NCBI GenBank assembly: GCA_947304695.1
Contig: CAMZBS010000025.1
Span: 1 to 25,044 of the forward strand
Length of the DNA: 25,044 nt
Source of the DNA: an uncultured Prevotella sp.
Lineage (GTDB): Bacteria; Bacteroidota; Bacteroidia; Bacteroidales; Bacteroidaceae
Direction of reading: 5' to 3'
The position numbers were made by a program, and so were the translations under genes. How positions within the stretch are numbered: position 1 is the stretch's first letter; each line of letters begins with the position of its first letter. Under the pieces are notes generated by a model. That model saw nothing but the letters and a program-made list of their open reading frames with translations. It did no database searches and had not been told where the DNA came from. Positions 1-8,295 of this stretch are shown one piece after another.

Positions 1-2
1 AG

Positions 3-260
3 AACAAGTTGAACCCGCAGTTGGAGATCGAAGGCTTCCTGCTGACGATGTACGACTCTCGCCTGCGTCTGGCCAACCAGATCTACGACGAGGTGAAGCG
101 CCACTTCCAGGAGCTGGTGTTCAAGACCGTGATTCAGCGCAACGTGAAGATCTCGGAGGCACCGTCGCACGGTCTGCCCGTCATTCTCTACGATGCCGAG
201 TCGACAGGCTCGAAGAACCACCTGGCACTGGCAAAGGAGATAATCAGTAAGAACTCATAA
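3..260 (+). CDS. parA: Chromosome-partitioning ATPase ParA (Soj), C-terminal part, 5' end outside window
   Basis: The window opens inside this gene: the reading frame is already open at base 3 and ends with TAA at 258-260. About 85 residues are visible. They match the C-terminal end of ParA/Soj/MinD-type Walker ATPases, including the short strings [13 protein letters not shown] and [10 protein letters not shown], the latter a hallmark of chromosomal ParA. The Walker A and B motifs would lie upstream and are not visible. ParA binds DNA non-specifically in its ATP form and moves or positions ParB-bound origin regions. The stop lies 2 bp before the parB ATG, so the two genes are almost certainly co-transcribed and translationally coupled. 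The identification is firm because of the sequence and the following parB. Confidence 0.93.
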   Translation, partial: NKLNPQLEIEGFLLTMYDSRLRLANQIYDEVKRHFQELVFKTVIQRNVKISEAPSHGLPVILYDAESTGSKNHLALAKEIISKNS

Positions 261-262
261 CT

Positions 263-1186
263 ATGGCCGTACACAAGAAATACGACAAAAGCGTCATTGG
301 CCGAGGCCTTGACAGCATGGGCATCGGGCGCGGTCTCGACGCCCTCATCGACACCAGCGACGTGAAGACGCAGGGCTCGTCGAACCTGAACGAGATTCCC
401 ATCGAGCAGATTGAGCCCAATCCCGACCAGCCGCGCCGTGAGTTCGACCCCACGGCCATGCAGGAGCTGGCCGCTAGCATACAGAACATGGGCATCATTG
501 CCCCCATCACGCTGCGACAGGTGGCTCCCGAGCGCTATCAGATCATTGCCGGCGAACGCCGCTGGCGGGCCTCGCAGATGGCTGGTCTGAAAGCCATTCC
601 CGCCTACATCCGCACCGTGGAGGACGAGAACGTGATGGAGCTGGCACTCGTGGAGAACATTCAGCGCGAGGACCTGAACGCCATCGAAATAGCACTGGCC
701 TACGAGCACCTGGCCGAGACTACCGGCATGACGCAGGAGAAGATCAGTGAGCGCGTGGGCAAGAGCCGCACCGCCGTGACCAACTACATGCGACTGCTGA
801 AGCTGCCCGCCCAGATTCAGATGGCCCTGAAGAACCACGAGATTGATATGGGCCACGCCCGCGCACTGCTCTCGCTCGAATCGCCGTCGATGCAGCTCCG
901 CATCTTCAACGAGGTGAAGAAGAACCAGTACTCCGTGCGCAAGGTCGAGGAAATGGTGCAGATGCTGAAGAACGGTGAAGACGTGCAGGTGGCCAAGAAG
1001 AAGATTGCCACCAAGACACAGTTGCCCGAAGAGTTCAACGTGCTGAAGAAGCGGCTCTCCGACCTCTTCCAGACCAAGGTCAGCATGAGCTGTTCGCCCA
1101 CCGGCAAGGGAAAGATAAGCATCCCGTTTGCCAACGAGGAAGAACTGGAACGCATCATGAACGCCATAGACGGGACAAGAAGTTGA
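263..1186 (+). CDS. parB: ParB/Spo0J chromosome-partitioning protein
   Basis: A 307-residue ParB-family protein of normal length. The N-terminal CTPase/ParB domain carries the conserved box GERRWR at residues 97-102 and ENIQRE at 131-136. A helix-turn-helix for parS binding follows at about 155-180 (TQEKISERVGKSRTAV), and a C-terminal dimerisation region ends the protein. ParB loads on parS near the origin, slides as a CTP-dependent clamp and stimulates ParA ATPase through its basic N-terminal tail. That tail is unusual here: IGRGLD occurs twice, at residues 12-17 and 21-26, where one copy is usual for this family. The gene starts 2 bp after parA. Its TGA overlaps the TTG start of the next gene. 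No parS-like palindrome (TGTTTCACGTGAAACA type) was noticed in the window. Confidence 0.96.
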   Translation: MAVHKKYDKSVIGRGLDSMGIGRGLDALIDTSDVKTQGSSNLNEIPIEQIEPNPDQPRREFDPTAMQELAASIQNMGIIAPITLRQVAPERYQIIAGERRWRASQMAGLKAIPAYIRTVEDENVMELALVENIQREDLNAIEIALAYEHLAETTGMTQEKISERVGKSRTAVTNYMRLLKLPAQIQMALKNHEIDMGHARALLSLESPSMQLRIFNEVKKNQYSVRKVEEMVQMLKNGEDVQVAKKKIATKTQLPEEFNVLKKRLSDLFQTKVSMSCSPTGKGKISIPFANEEELERIMNAIDGTRS

Positions 1187-1926
1187 GAAGACACCTTATT
1201 AATATACGCGCGCAAAGGCTGCTGACCCTCATGGTCATTGCTCTGGCAACCGTACTGCCCGTCAAGGCACAGACGGTAGCAACCGACTCGATTGTAGCCG
1301 CCGTCGACTCGATGTTCCAGCAGTTGCAGGCCGACACGCTCATGCAACAGGACATCATGCAGCTGACCGGCGAAATAGTTCCAGCTATCAGGCAAGCCGC
1401 CCAGAAGCGCGACTGGAGCACATGGCGGCCCGACCCGCAGAAAGCCCTCTGGCTGGCGCTGGTCATTCCGGGAGGCGGACAGATCTACAACCGCAAATAC
1501 TGGAAGCTGCCACTGGTCTACGGAGGATTCATGGGCTGCATCTACGCCATGACGTGGAACAACATGATGTACCACGACTACCAGCAGGCCTATCTCGACA
1601 TCATGGACAACGACCCAAACACGGCCAGCTACAACAAGTTCCTGCATCTGGGGCGAACCATTGACTCGTCGAACGAGGAGCGCTACAAGAAGCTCTTCAA
1701 AAGCCGTAAGGACCGCTACCGCCGCTGGCGCGACCTGAGCTTCTTTGTCATGGTGGGTGTCTATGTGGTGTCGGTCATCGATGCCTACGTCGATGCCGAG
1801 CTGTCGGACTTCGACATTTCGAAAGACCTGAGCCTGAAGGTGCGCCCCACCGTCATCGGCACGGGCACAACCAACAACCCGCTGTACACCGCGTCGTTAG
1901 GCGTGAACTGCAGCCTGAATTTCTAA
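1183..1926 (+). CDS. DUF5683-family membrane protein with signal peptide
   Basis: A 247-residue protein of the DUF5683 family, which in Bacteroidetes commonly sits between parB and a LysM lytic transglycosylase; its function is unknown. The preferred start is TTG at 1183, overlapping the parB stop (TTGA). This gives a good signal peptide with a basic n-region and a cut after VKAQ (residue 30). The first in-frame ATG (1231, residue 17) would leave only a truncated signal. The diagnostic PGGGQIYN motif is at residues 96-103, followed by a hydrophobic segment at about 110-126 and a second near 184-202 before a short C-terminal beta-like stretch. The region at 30-75 between the signal and DUF5683 is polar and helical. 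It lies 21 bp before the transglycosylase gene, suggesting an envelope role tied to it, but this is inference only. Confidence 0.85.
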   Translation: MRRHLINIRAQRLLTLMVIALATVLPVKAQTVATDSIVAAVDSMFQQLQADTLMQQDIMQLTGEIVPAIRQAAQKRDWSTWRPDPQKALWLALVIPGGGQIYNRKYWKLPLVYGGFMGCIYAMTWNNMMYHDYQQAYLDIMDNDPNTASYNKFLHLGRTIDSSNEERYKKLFKSRKDRYRRWRDLSFFVMVGVYVVSVIDAYVDAELSDFDISKDLSLKVRPTVIGTGTTNNPLYTASLGVNCSLNF

Positions 1927-1947
1927 CAACAAACAACGACAACGAGA

Positions 1948-3309
1948 ATGATCACAACCAAACGCATACTGCTCTTAGCATCCCTGTTCTGGGCCGGCAT
2001 CGGCACCATGCAGGCACAAATCGAAGAAGAGGACGACGAAATCGATGAGGAAGACGAGATCTTCGTCACCGACGAGGAAGGCAACGAGGAAGAGATTGAC
2101 TTCCCCGAAGCCATGACCTACGACCTGGACAGCCTGTTGAACCTGTACACGTCGAAAGCCTACCTCACGCCCGACGAGAACTGCCGCATGAAGGACGAGA
2201 ACCCCACGTTCCCGAAAGAGGTTTACGTCGACCGCCTGCGCCGCATGCCCACCATCATGGAAATGCCCTACAACGAGGTGGTGCAGACGTTCATTGACCG
2301 CTACACCGGTCGCCTGCGCCATTCGGTCAGCTTCATGCTCGGTGCCGCCAACTTCTTCATGCCCATCTTTGAAGAAGCACTCGAAGCCTACCAGCTGCCG
2401 CTGGAACTGAAATACCTGCCCATCATCGAGTCGGCCCTGAAGCCCAACGCCGTTTCGCGTGTGGGAGCCGCAGGTCTGTGGCAGTTCATGCTGAACACGG
2501 GCAAGGAATACGGACTGACTGTGAACAACTACGTCGACGAGCGCCGTGACCCCACGAAGGCATCCTACGCCGCCGCCCGCTATCTGAGCGACCTCTACAA
2601 GGTGTTCGGCGACTGGAACCTGGTCATTGCCGCCTACAACTGCGGCCCGGCCAACATCAACAAGGCCATCCACCGTGCCAACGGTGAGAAGGACTACTGG
2701 AAGATATATCCTTACCTGCCCAAGGAAACACGCGGCTACGTGCCCGCCTTCATTGCGGCCAACTACGTGATGAACTACTACTGCGAGCACAACATCTGCC
2801 CCATGCGCAGCCAGCTGCCCGTGAAGACCGACACCGTTGTGGTCAACCGCAACATTCACCTGAGCCAGATTGCCGCCGTGCTGGACATCGACATTGAGCA
2901 GCTACGCTCGCTCAACCCCGCCTACCGCCGCGACATGGTGCCAGGACTCAGCTCGCCGTCGGCCATCCGCATGCTGCCTAACGACGTCGTGCGGTTCATA
3001 GACCTGCAGGACTCCATCTGCAACTACAACACCAGCGACTACATGAGCAAGCGCGACGAAGTTGAAGTAGACGACCGCCCCACCTTCGTCAGCAGCAAGC
3101 GCAGTGCCTCAAAGCGTAAATCCGCACGCAGCCGCAAAGCCGCCAAGACCACTAAGGCTGCACGCAGCAAGGGCAGTGTCACCGTGAGAAAGGGCGACAC
3201 CCTGGGGGCCATTGCCAAACGTAACGGAACCACCGTGGCCCGTCTGCGCCAGCTGAACGGCATCAGGGGCAACAAAATCCAGGCAGGAAAGAAGATCAGA
3301 GTAAAATAA
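1948..3309 (+). CDS. Exported LysM-containing lytic transglycosylase (MltD type)
   Basis: A 453-residue exported murein hydrolase that cleaves the MurNAc-GlcNAc bond to give 1,6-anhydro ends. A signal peptide (residues 1-24, cut after MQAQ) is followed by a strikingly acidic block at 25-52, mostly Glu and Asp. The SLT/goose-lysozyme-like domain spans about 140-275, with the probable catalytic Glu161 in IIESAL, GLWQF at 176-180 and AAYNCGP at 228-234. A degenerate LysM-like segment (about 295-345) is followed by a strongly basic Lys/Arg/Ser/Ala linker at 384-409 and a clear C-terminal LysM domain (410-453, VRKGDTLGAIAKRNG) for peptidoglycan binding. It resembles E. coli MltD in domain order. 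It lies between the DUF5683 gene and relA/spoT in the same operon. Confidence 0.93.
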   Translation: MITTKRILLLASLFWAGIGTMQAQIEEEDDEIDEEDEIFVTDEEGNEEEIDFPEAMTYDLDSLLNLYTSKAYLTPDENCRMKDENPTFPKEVYVDRLRRMPTIMEMPYNEVVQTFIDRYTGRLRHSVSFMLGAANFFMPIFEEALEAYQLPLELKYLPIIESALKPNAVSRVGAAGLWQFMLNTGKEYGLTVNNYVDERRDPTKASYAAARYLSDLYKVFGDWNLVIAAYNCGPANINKAIHRANGEKDYWKIYPYLPKETRGYVPAFIAANYVMNYYCEHNICPMRSQLPVKTDTVVVNRNIHLSQIAAVLDIDIEQLRSLNPAYRRDMVPGLSSPSAIRMLPNDVVRFIDLQDSICNYNTSDYMSKRDEVEVDDRPTFVSSKRSASKRKSARSRKAAKTTKAARSKGSVTVRKGDTLGAIAKRNGTTVARLRQLNGIRGNKIQAGKKIRVK

Positions 3310-3331
3310 GCATTAACCTAAAGACACAGAA

Positions 3332-5608
3332 ATGGGAGGAAACAGTATGGATGAAGACATGATGAAGCGCGAAGCTGCCGACGAAAAACTGATTAACGAT
3401 GCCTATAAGAAACTTCTGAACGACTATGAGAAGTCGCGTCACCGCAAGAAGACGGACCTGATCACGAAAGCCTTCAACTTTGCCAAGCAGGCACACAAAG
3501 GTGTGCGCCGCCTGTCGGGCGAGCCTTACATCATGCACCCCATTGCTGTGGCCCAGATTGCATGCAGCGAAATAGGACTGGGGTCTACCAGCATCTGTTC
3601 AGCCCTTCTGCACGATGTCGTGGAAGACACGGAGTACACCGTGGAGGACATCGAGAACATGTTCGGCCCGAAGATTGCGCAGATTGTCGACGGACTGACC
3701 AAAATCAGCGGCGGCATCTTCGGTGAACAGGCTTCGGCCCAGGCCGAAAACTTCAAGAAGCTGCTGCTCACCATGAGCGAGGACATACGTGTGATTCTCA
3801 TCAAGATAGCCGACCGACTGCACAACATGCGCACGCTGGACTCACAGCCGGCCAACAAGCAGTACAAGATTGCAGGCGAGACGCTCTACATCTATGCCCC
3901 GGTGGCCCATCGTCTGGGACTCTATAAAATCAAGTCGGAACTGGAGAACCTGAGTTTCCGCTTCGAGCATCCGGAAATCTACGCCGACATTGAACACAAA
4001 CTGGAGGACACCAAGTTGTCACGCCACCAGTCGTTCGACCAGTTCAAGGCTCCCATCGAAGAGGTGCTGCAGCGCATGGGACTGAAATACGAAATCCGCG
4101 AACGTGTGAAGACACCTTATTCCATCTGGTCAAAGATGCAGAACAAGCACGTGACGTTTGAGGAAATCTACGACATACTGGCCGTGCGCATCATCTTCAC
4201 ACCCAGCAGCCGTGAGGCCGAAGCCAAGGAGTGCTTCAACATCTACGTGGAGCTGAGCCAGATCTACAAGAGCCATCCCGACCGCCTGCGCGACTGGGTG
4301 AACCACCCCAAGTCGAACGGCTATCAGGCACTGCACGTCACGCTCATGTCGAAAGAAGGCCACTGGATTGAAGTGCAGATACGTTCCGACCGCATGGACG
4401 AGATTGCCGAACAGGGACTGGCTGCCCACTGGAAATACAAGGAGGGCAAGGAGGACGACGAGATTACGGAAGACGAGAACGAGCTGAACGAATGGCTGCA
4501 CACCATCAAGGAGATTCTCGACGACCCGCAGCCCGACGCAATGGACTTCCTCGATGCCATCAAGCTGAACCTCTTTGCCTCGGAAATCTTTATCTTCACC
4601 CCGCGCGGCGAAATCAAGACCATGCCGGCAGGATGCACCGCCCTCGACTTTGCTTTCAGCATTCACACCTTCCTGGGCAGCCACTGCATTGGTGCCAAGG
4701 TGAACCACAAGCTGGTGCCGCTGAGCCACAAGCTGAACAGCGGTGACCAGGTGGAGATTCTCACCTCAAAGTCGCAGCACGTGCAGCCGTCTTGGACGAA
4801 CTTCGTCTCTACGGCCAAAGCCAAAGCAAAGATAGGAGCCATCCTGCGCCGCCAAAGCCGTGAGTCGCAAAAGGCCGGTGAGCAGCTGCTGAACGATTGG
4901 CTGAAGAAGAACGGCTTCGAGCCTGGCCAGGGACTCTTCGACCAGCTGGCTGCATTCCACGAGATTACACGTCGCGACGAACTCTTCCAGGCCGTAGGCG
5001 AGAAGACCATCATCCTGGGCGAGAAAGACGTCGACGAACTGAAAGGCAAGAACAAGAAGGGCGACGGAGGCTGGCGCAAGTATGTGCCGTTTGTGAAGTC
5101 GGGCAAGAAAAAGGAGGAAGAGCAGCCCGAGCTGTTCACCGTGCCAGAGAAGTTCAACCGAAAGAAGCCCATCTTCATCACCGACGAGAACATCACCCAG
5201 TACAAATTCCAGTCCTGCTGTCATCCCATCCCAGGCGACGATGTGCTGGGCTACATCGACAACAAGAACCAGATAGAAATCCACAAGCGCACCTGTCCTG
5301 TGGCCAACAGGCTGAAGACAGGCTACGGCAACCGCATCCTCGATGCCAAGTGGGACATGCACAAACGGCTCTTCTTCGATGCCACCATCCGCTTGGGCGG
5401 CATTGACCGCCGAGGTCTGGTGAACGAGGTGACTAGGGTTATCTCCAACCAGCTTTCAGTCGACATCCGCAAGCTCACGTTCACAAGCGAGGACGGTGTG
5501 TTCGAAGGTGTCATCGACCTGCGTGTACACGACCGCGAAGACGTGAAGGAAATCATCGACAAGCTGAAGGAAGTGGACGACCTGAAGGAAATATCGCAAA
5601 TCATGTAA
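3332..5608 (+). CDS. Bifunctional (p)ppGpp synthetase/hydrolase, RelA/SpoT (Rsh) family
   Basis: A full-length Rsh protein of 758 residues. Domains in order are: HD hydrolase (about 45-200, with H69 and the H94-D95 pair in LLHDVVED, and DRLHNMRT at 161-168); synthetase (about 240-370, with TPYSIWSKM, YDILAVRI, GYQALH and EVQIRS); TGS (about 417-479, IFTPRGEIKTMPAG); a conserved-cysteine region with CC at 629-630; and a C-terminal ACT domain (about 682-758). Intact HD and synthetase motifs predict both making and degrading (p)ppGpp. The start is uncertain: ATG at 3347 (residue 6) has a GGAGGA 6 bases upstream, unusual for this phylum, and may be the true start rather than ATG 3332. The gene lies 22 bp after the transglycosylase and 14 bp before the pectinesterase. 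Confidence 0.96.
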   Translation: MGGNSMDEDMMKREAADEKLINDAYKKLLNDYEKSRHRKKTDLITKAFNFAKQAHKGVRRLSGEPYIMHPIAVAQIACSEIGLGSTSICSALLHDVVEDTEYTVEDIENMFGPKIAQIVDGLTKISGGIFGEQASAQAENFKKLLLTMSEDIRVILIKIADRLHNMRTLDSQPANKQYKIAGETLYIYAPVAHRLGLYKIKSELENLSFRFEHPEIYADIEHKLEDTKLSRHQSFDQFKAPIEEVLQRMGLKYEIRERVKTPYSIWSKMQNKHVTFEEIYDILAVRIIFTPSSREAEAKECFNIYVELSQIYKSHPDRLRDWVNHPKSNGYQALHVTLMSKEGHWIEVQIRSDRMDEIAEQGLAAHWKYKEGKEDDEITEDENELNEWLHTIKEILDDPQPDAMDFLDAIKLNLFASEIFIFTPRGEIKTMPAGCTALDFAFSIHTFLGSHCIGAKVNHKLVPLSHKLNSGDQVEILTSKSQHVQPSWTNFVSTAKAKAKIGAILRRQSRESQKAGEQLLNDWLKKNGFEPGQGLFDQLAAFHEITRRDELFQAVGEKTIILGEKDVDELKGKNKKGDGGWRKYVPFVKSGKKKEEEQPELFTVPEKFNRKKPIFITDENITQYKFQSCCHPIPGDDVLGYIDNKNQIEIHKRTCPVANRLKTGYGNRILDAKWDMHKRLFFDATIRLGGIDRRGLVNEVTRVISNQLSVDIRKLTFTSEDGVFEGVIDLRVHDREDVKEIIDKLKEVDDLKEISQIM

Positions 5609-5622
5609 TAAAACAAAAGGAA

Positions 5623-6663
5623 ATGAGAAACAAGGAATTAGAAGGTATGAACATGAATAACAAGAAAATGACTCCCGCGAAGATGAGAATCCTGCTGTTT
5701 GCAGCATTGCTCGTTTCTCACTTCTCATTTCTCGCCTACGAAGCCTGTGCTGCGGGCAAGTACGACAATCCCGACACCATCGTCGTGGCTCGCGACGGTA
5801 CAGGTGAGTTCCGCACTGTGGATGAGGCTATCGAGGTATGCCGCGCCTTCATGGACTATCACAAGGTGATCTTCGTGAAACGGGGCACCTACAAGGAGAA
5901 ACTCATCATTCCGCAATGGCTGCAGAACATTGAGATATGCGGAGAAGACCGCGACCAGACCGTCATCACCTTCGACGACCATGCCAACATCAAAACGGCA
6001 GAACGTCCAGGCGGCATGGGTACTTTCCGTACCTACACGCTGAAGATTGAAGGTAATGACATCACGCTGAAAAACCTGACCATTGAGAACAACGCCGCCC
6101 GCCTGGGTCAGGCTGTAGCCCTTCACACCGAAGGCGACCGTCTGCGCTTCGTGAATTGCCGTTTCCTGGGTCATCAGGACACCATCTATACGGGTGTGGC
6201 TGCAACACGCCTGCTCTTCGACCACTGCTATATCGAGGGCACGACCGACTTCATCTTCGGTCCTTCGACGGCTTGGTTCGAGCAGTGTACCATCCACTGC
6301 AAGGCCAACAGCTATATCACTGCAGCCTCAACACCCAAGGAAATCAAGTACGGCTATATCTTTAACCGTTGCAACATTACTTGTGCATCGGATGTGGAGA
6401 AAGTCTACTTAGGCCGTCCGTGGCGCGACTACGGCTACACGTTGTTCATGCACTGCACACTGCCGCGCCAGATACGGCCAGAAGGCTGGCATCACTGGCA
6501 GAAAGAGCGCGAACAGACGGCGCGCTATCTGGAATACGAAAATACAGGAGAGGGAGCCATAACTACAGGACGTGCGACCTGGAGCCGACAGCTTACGAAA
6601 AAAGAAGCCAGTGAGGTGACACTTGAAAACGTGTTTGCACGTGGTGACCGCTGGAACTACTGA
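5623..6663 (+). CDS. Exported pectinesterase (pectin methylesterase, carbohydrate esterase family 8)
   Basis: A 346-residue protein with the right-handed beta-helix signature of CE8 pectin methylesterases, which remove methyl esters from homogalacturonan. Conserved positions are visible: Q163 in GQAVAL, the catalytic pair D186 (HQDTIY) and D209 (TTDFIFG), and R265 in YLGRPW. An N-terminal signal (hydrophobic stretch about 23-40, likely cut near residue 44) predicts export. ATG 5623 gives a long polar n-region; ATGs at 5647, 5653 or 5668 are plausible alternatives. It lies only 14 bp after relA/spoT, with no promoter noticed between them, so it may ride on the stringent-response operon. No pectate lyase, SusCD pair or other pectin-utilisation gene is nearby, which is unusual for a Bacteroidetes polysaccharide enzyme. 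Its 3' end overlaps the convergent MerR gene by 7 bp. Confidence 0.94.
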   Translation: MRNKELEGMNMNNKKMTPAKMRILLFAALLVSHFSFLAYEACAAGKYDNPDTIVVARDGTGEFRTVDEAIEVCRAFMDYHKVIFVKRGTYKEKLIIPQWLQNIEICGEDRDQTVITFDDHANIKTAERPGGMGTFRTYTLKIEGNDITLKNLTIENNAARLGQAVALHTEGDRLRFVNCRFLGHQDTIYTGVAATRLLFDHCYIEGTTDFIFGPSTAWFEQCTIHCKANSYITAASTPKEIKYGYIFNRCNITCASDVEKVYLGRPWRDYGYTLFMHCTLPRQIRPEGWHHWQKEREQTARYLEYENTGEGAITTGRATWSRQLTKKEASEVTLENVFARGDRWNY

Positions 6664-7007
6664 AGCCCGTCGAGCTGGTGCTTCAGAGCTTTCAGGTCTT
6701 CACGCACGCTGATGAGGCGCGACAGTACGTCAGTCTTCCGCTCGGCACCGTCACGATTGGCATTAATCATCTTCTTGGCCGCAGCCAGTTTGAAGCCGCG
6801 CACCTTCACCAGATTGTAAATCAGCCTGATCTGCTCGATATCCTTCTCAGAATACTGTCTCACCTTGTTTGAGGTCTGCGTCTTCGGCTTCAGGTAGGGG
6901 AACTCCGTTTCCCAGTACCTCAGCGTGCTCTCGTTCAGATCAAACATCTCAGCCACCTCCTTGATGGAGTAGTAGAGTTTCAAGTTCTTGTTCAAATTCA
7001 GTGCCAT
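6657..7007 (-). CDS. Small MerR-family transcriptional regulator
   Basis: A 116-residue protein with an N-terminal MerR-type winged helix: SIKEVAEMF at 14-22, STLRYWETEF at 27-36 and RQYSEKDIEQI at 50-60. A short C-terminal helical region (about 85-116) is probably a dimerising coiled coil. There is no room for a ligand-binding domain, so it belongs to the short MerR-like regulators common in Bacteroidetes; its target is unknown. The start ATG at 7005-7007 lies about 20 bases downstream of a very good promoter at 7027-7057, so it need not depend on the PI-PLC-like gene upstream. Its TAG stop lies inside the 3' end of the convergent pectinesterase gene, overlapping by 7 bp. Confidence 0.9.
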   Translation of the reverse strand: MALNLNKNLKLYYSIKEVAEMFDLNESTLRYWETEFPYLKPKTQTSNKVRQYSEKDIEQIRLIYNLVKVRGFKLAAAKKMINANRDGAERKTDVLSRLISVREDLKALKHQLDGLQ

Positions 7008-7026
7008 GTGCGTGATGTTTACAGCG

Positions 7027-7057
7027 CAAAATTACTAATTTTTATTGAACCCGCAAA
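7027..7057 (-). promoter_or_regulatory. Bacteroidetes-type promoter for the MerR-family gene
   Basis: On the minus strand TTTG (7057-7054) is followed after 19 bp by TAATTTTG (7034-7027), a complete match to the Bacteroidetes TTTG / TAnnTTTG consensus. The predicted transcript start is near 7020-7022, leaving a leader of roughly 13-15 bases before the ATG at 7007. It occupies the 61-bp gap between the PI-PLC-like gene and the regulator. Confidence 0.75.
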
Positions 7058-7068
7058 AAATCAGGCCA

Positions 7069-8268
7069 TCAAAATGAAGATGAGGTGTGGAAAGACTTCC
7101 TGACACGGCCGTCGGCATGACGTTCCAGCACAATCGAACCACTTCTGGCCTTAGGCAGACGTACACCGCCCAATGAGAAAACTGCTGTCGGTTCGGCATC
7201 AGCAGGTACTGTTTCAATACCAGCTTCACGTTCCGTCAGATAGCCGAAATTATTGTCGATGATGGCCCTGACCAGTTCCTTGCCACGTACATGGTAGCTG
7301 CCGCTCTGGTCAACACCAGCAAAATCCATGAGCACCACGCCCGTAGGCCCGGCTGGATGGGTGGTCAGATAGTCAAGAATGGCTTCATGTGTGTGTACGG
7401 CGTTGTCCCGATAACCGTTACTGGTTGATATTTCATAGCCAAAGAGCGACTCCACCTGCGAATAGGCCGAGGCGAAACTGAACACCCATTTCACGCTTGA
7501 GGAAAGCTTGGTCACGTAGGTAGTACTGAAATCGAGCATCTGCCTGATGGCATCGACCTTTCTGGCCAAGTCACCCTCACCATGGGTATCGGAGAAGTCC
7601 TGCACATAAAGCGTAGTGGCATCGGCTGCCCTTCCCACTATCCGGGCTTGCGTCTGTCGTTCCCAGTCAAGAGATCCCGTCCAGTTCTCAAAGAATCCGC
7701 CAATAGGAGAAGAAGCATACTTATCGCGGCTGAGCAAAAGAATCTTGCCACGCACGTCGGCCACTTTCAGATTGCGCTTATAGTTGACGAACAAGTCCTT
7801 CAGGCTGTCGCTCTTCAGCAGTTGTGTCAAGCGCTGGTTGTAGGCGTTCTCCACCTGGTCGCCATCCTTTTCATGCAGCAGGTGGATAATGACAAACTCC
7901 GAGGGACTGGCTGTCAACGAGTCTTTCAGCATTTGCAAAACGTCTTCTAAACGCTGGTTGGTAGGCACGATGCCGTGATTCAGGTTCAGGTGGGTCTCAT
8001 ACACACAAGGACGCAGGTCGAAAGCCCTCACGCCAAGACTCCACAACTGCGACATTGTCAGTTCCTGTGTTCGGGCGTAAGCGTCACCCAAATCTTCCAT
8101 ACCTTCCTGCCAACCGCTGCCAGTGGCCGCATCATGGGCACCAGGCACCGACAGAACTGAAAGAAAAACATCGTCAGGCAGTCGGTCCATCCAGTTTTCC
8201 GCCTGTGCCTGCAGACCCGTCATCACAGTGACCAGCATCACAAAAAAACTCCATCGTGTCATATTCAT
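7069..8268 (-). CDS. Exported phosphatidylinositol-specific phospholipase C-like protein (PI-PLC X domain)
   Basis: A 399-residue protein with a signal peptide (residues 1 to about 23, cut after LQAQA) and a bacterial PI-PLC X-type TIM-barrel domain. Catalytic elements are present: H45-D46 in VPGAHDA, R81 and D84 in GVRAFDLRP, and the second His, H98, in LNHGIV. Such enzymes cleave phosphatidylinositol or related glycolipids by an intramolecular phosphotransfer; the true substrate is unknown here. The last 40 residues (LGGVRLPKARSG followed by a short beta strand and a basic end) resemble the small C-terminal beta-sandwich tails of exported Prevotella proteins and, weakly, type IX sorting tails. 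ATG at 8268 or 8262 could start translation. It has its own strong promoter and faces away from ruvA. Confidence 0.88.
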   Translation of the reverse strand: MNMTRWSFFVMLVTVMTGLQAQAENWMDRLPDDVFLSVLSVPGAHDAATGSGWQEGMEDLGDAYARTQELTMSQLWSLGVRAFDLRPCVYETHLNLNHGIVPTNQRLEDVLQMLKDSLTASPSEFVIIHLLHEKDGDQVENAYNQRLTQLLKSDSLKDLFVNYKRNLKVADVRGKILLLSRDKYASSPIGGFFENWTGSLDWERQTQARIVGRAADATTLYVQDFSDTHGEGDLARKVDAIRQMLDFSTTYVTKLSSSVKWVFSFASAYSQVESLFGYEISTSNGYRDNAVHTHEAILDYLTTHPAGPTGVVLMDFAGVDQSGSYHVRGKELVRAIIDNNFGYLTEREAGIETVPADAEPTAVFSLGGVRLPKARSGSIVLERHADGRVRKSFHTSSSF

Positions 8269-8295
8269 TCCATTATCGTTTCACATTTCGTGCCA

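Noticed and set aside
188..856. Long minus-strand open frame over parA/parB
   Set aside because: It is a shadow of conserved parB coding, rich in His, Val and Leu as expected from antisense reading of GC-rich codons, with no family signature.
4130..5362. Several open frames antisense to relA/spoT
   Set aside because: No recognisable motifs; they mirror the codon structure of a conserved gene.
6636..6652. TTTGCACGTGGTGA, a possible parS half-match at the pectinesterase end
   Set aside because: An extra base and several mismatches to the parS consensus; it is coding sequence.
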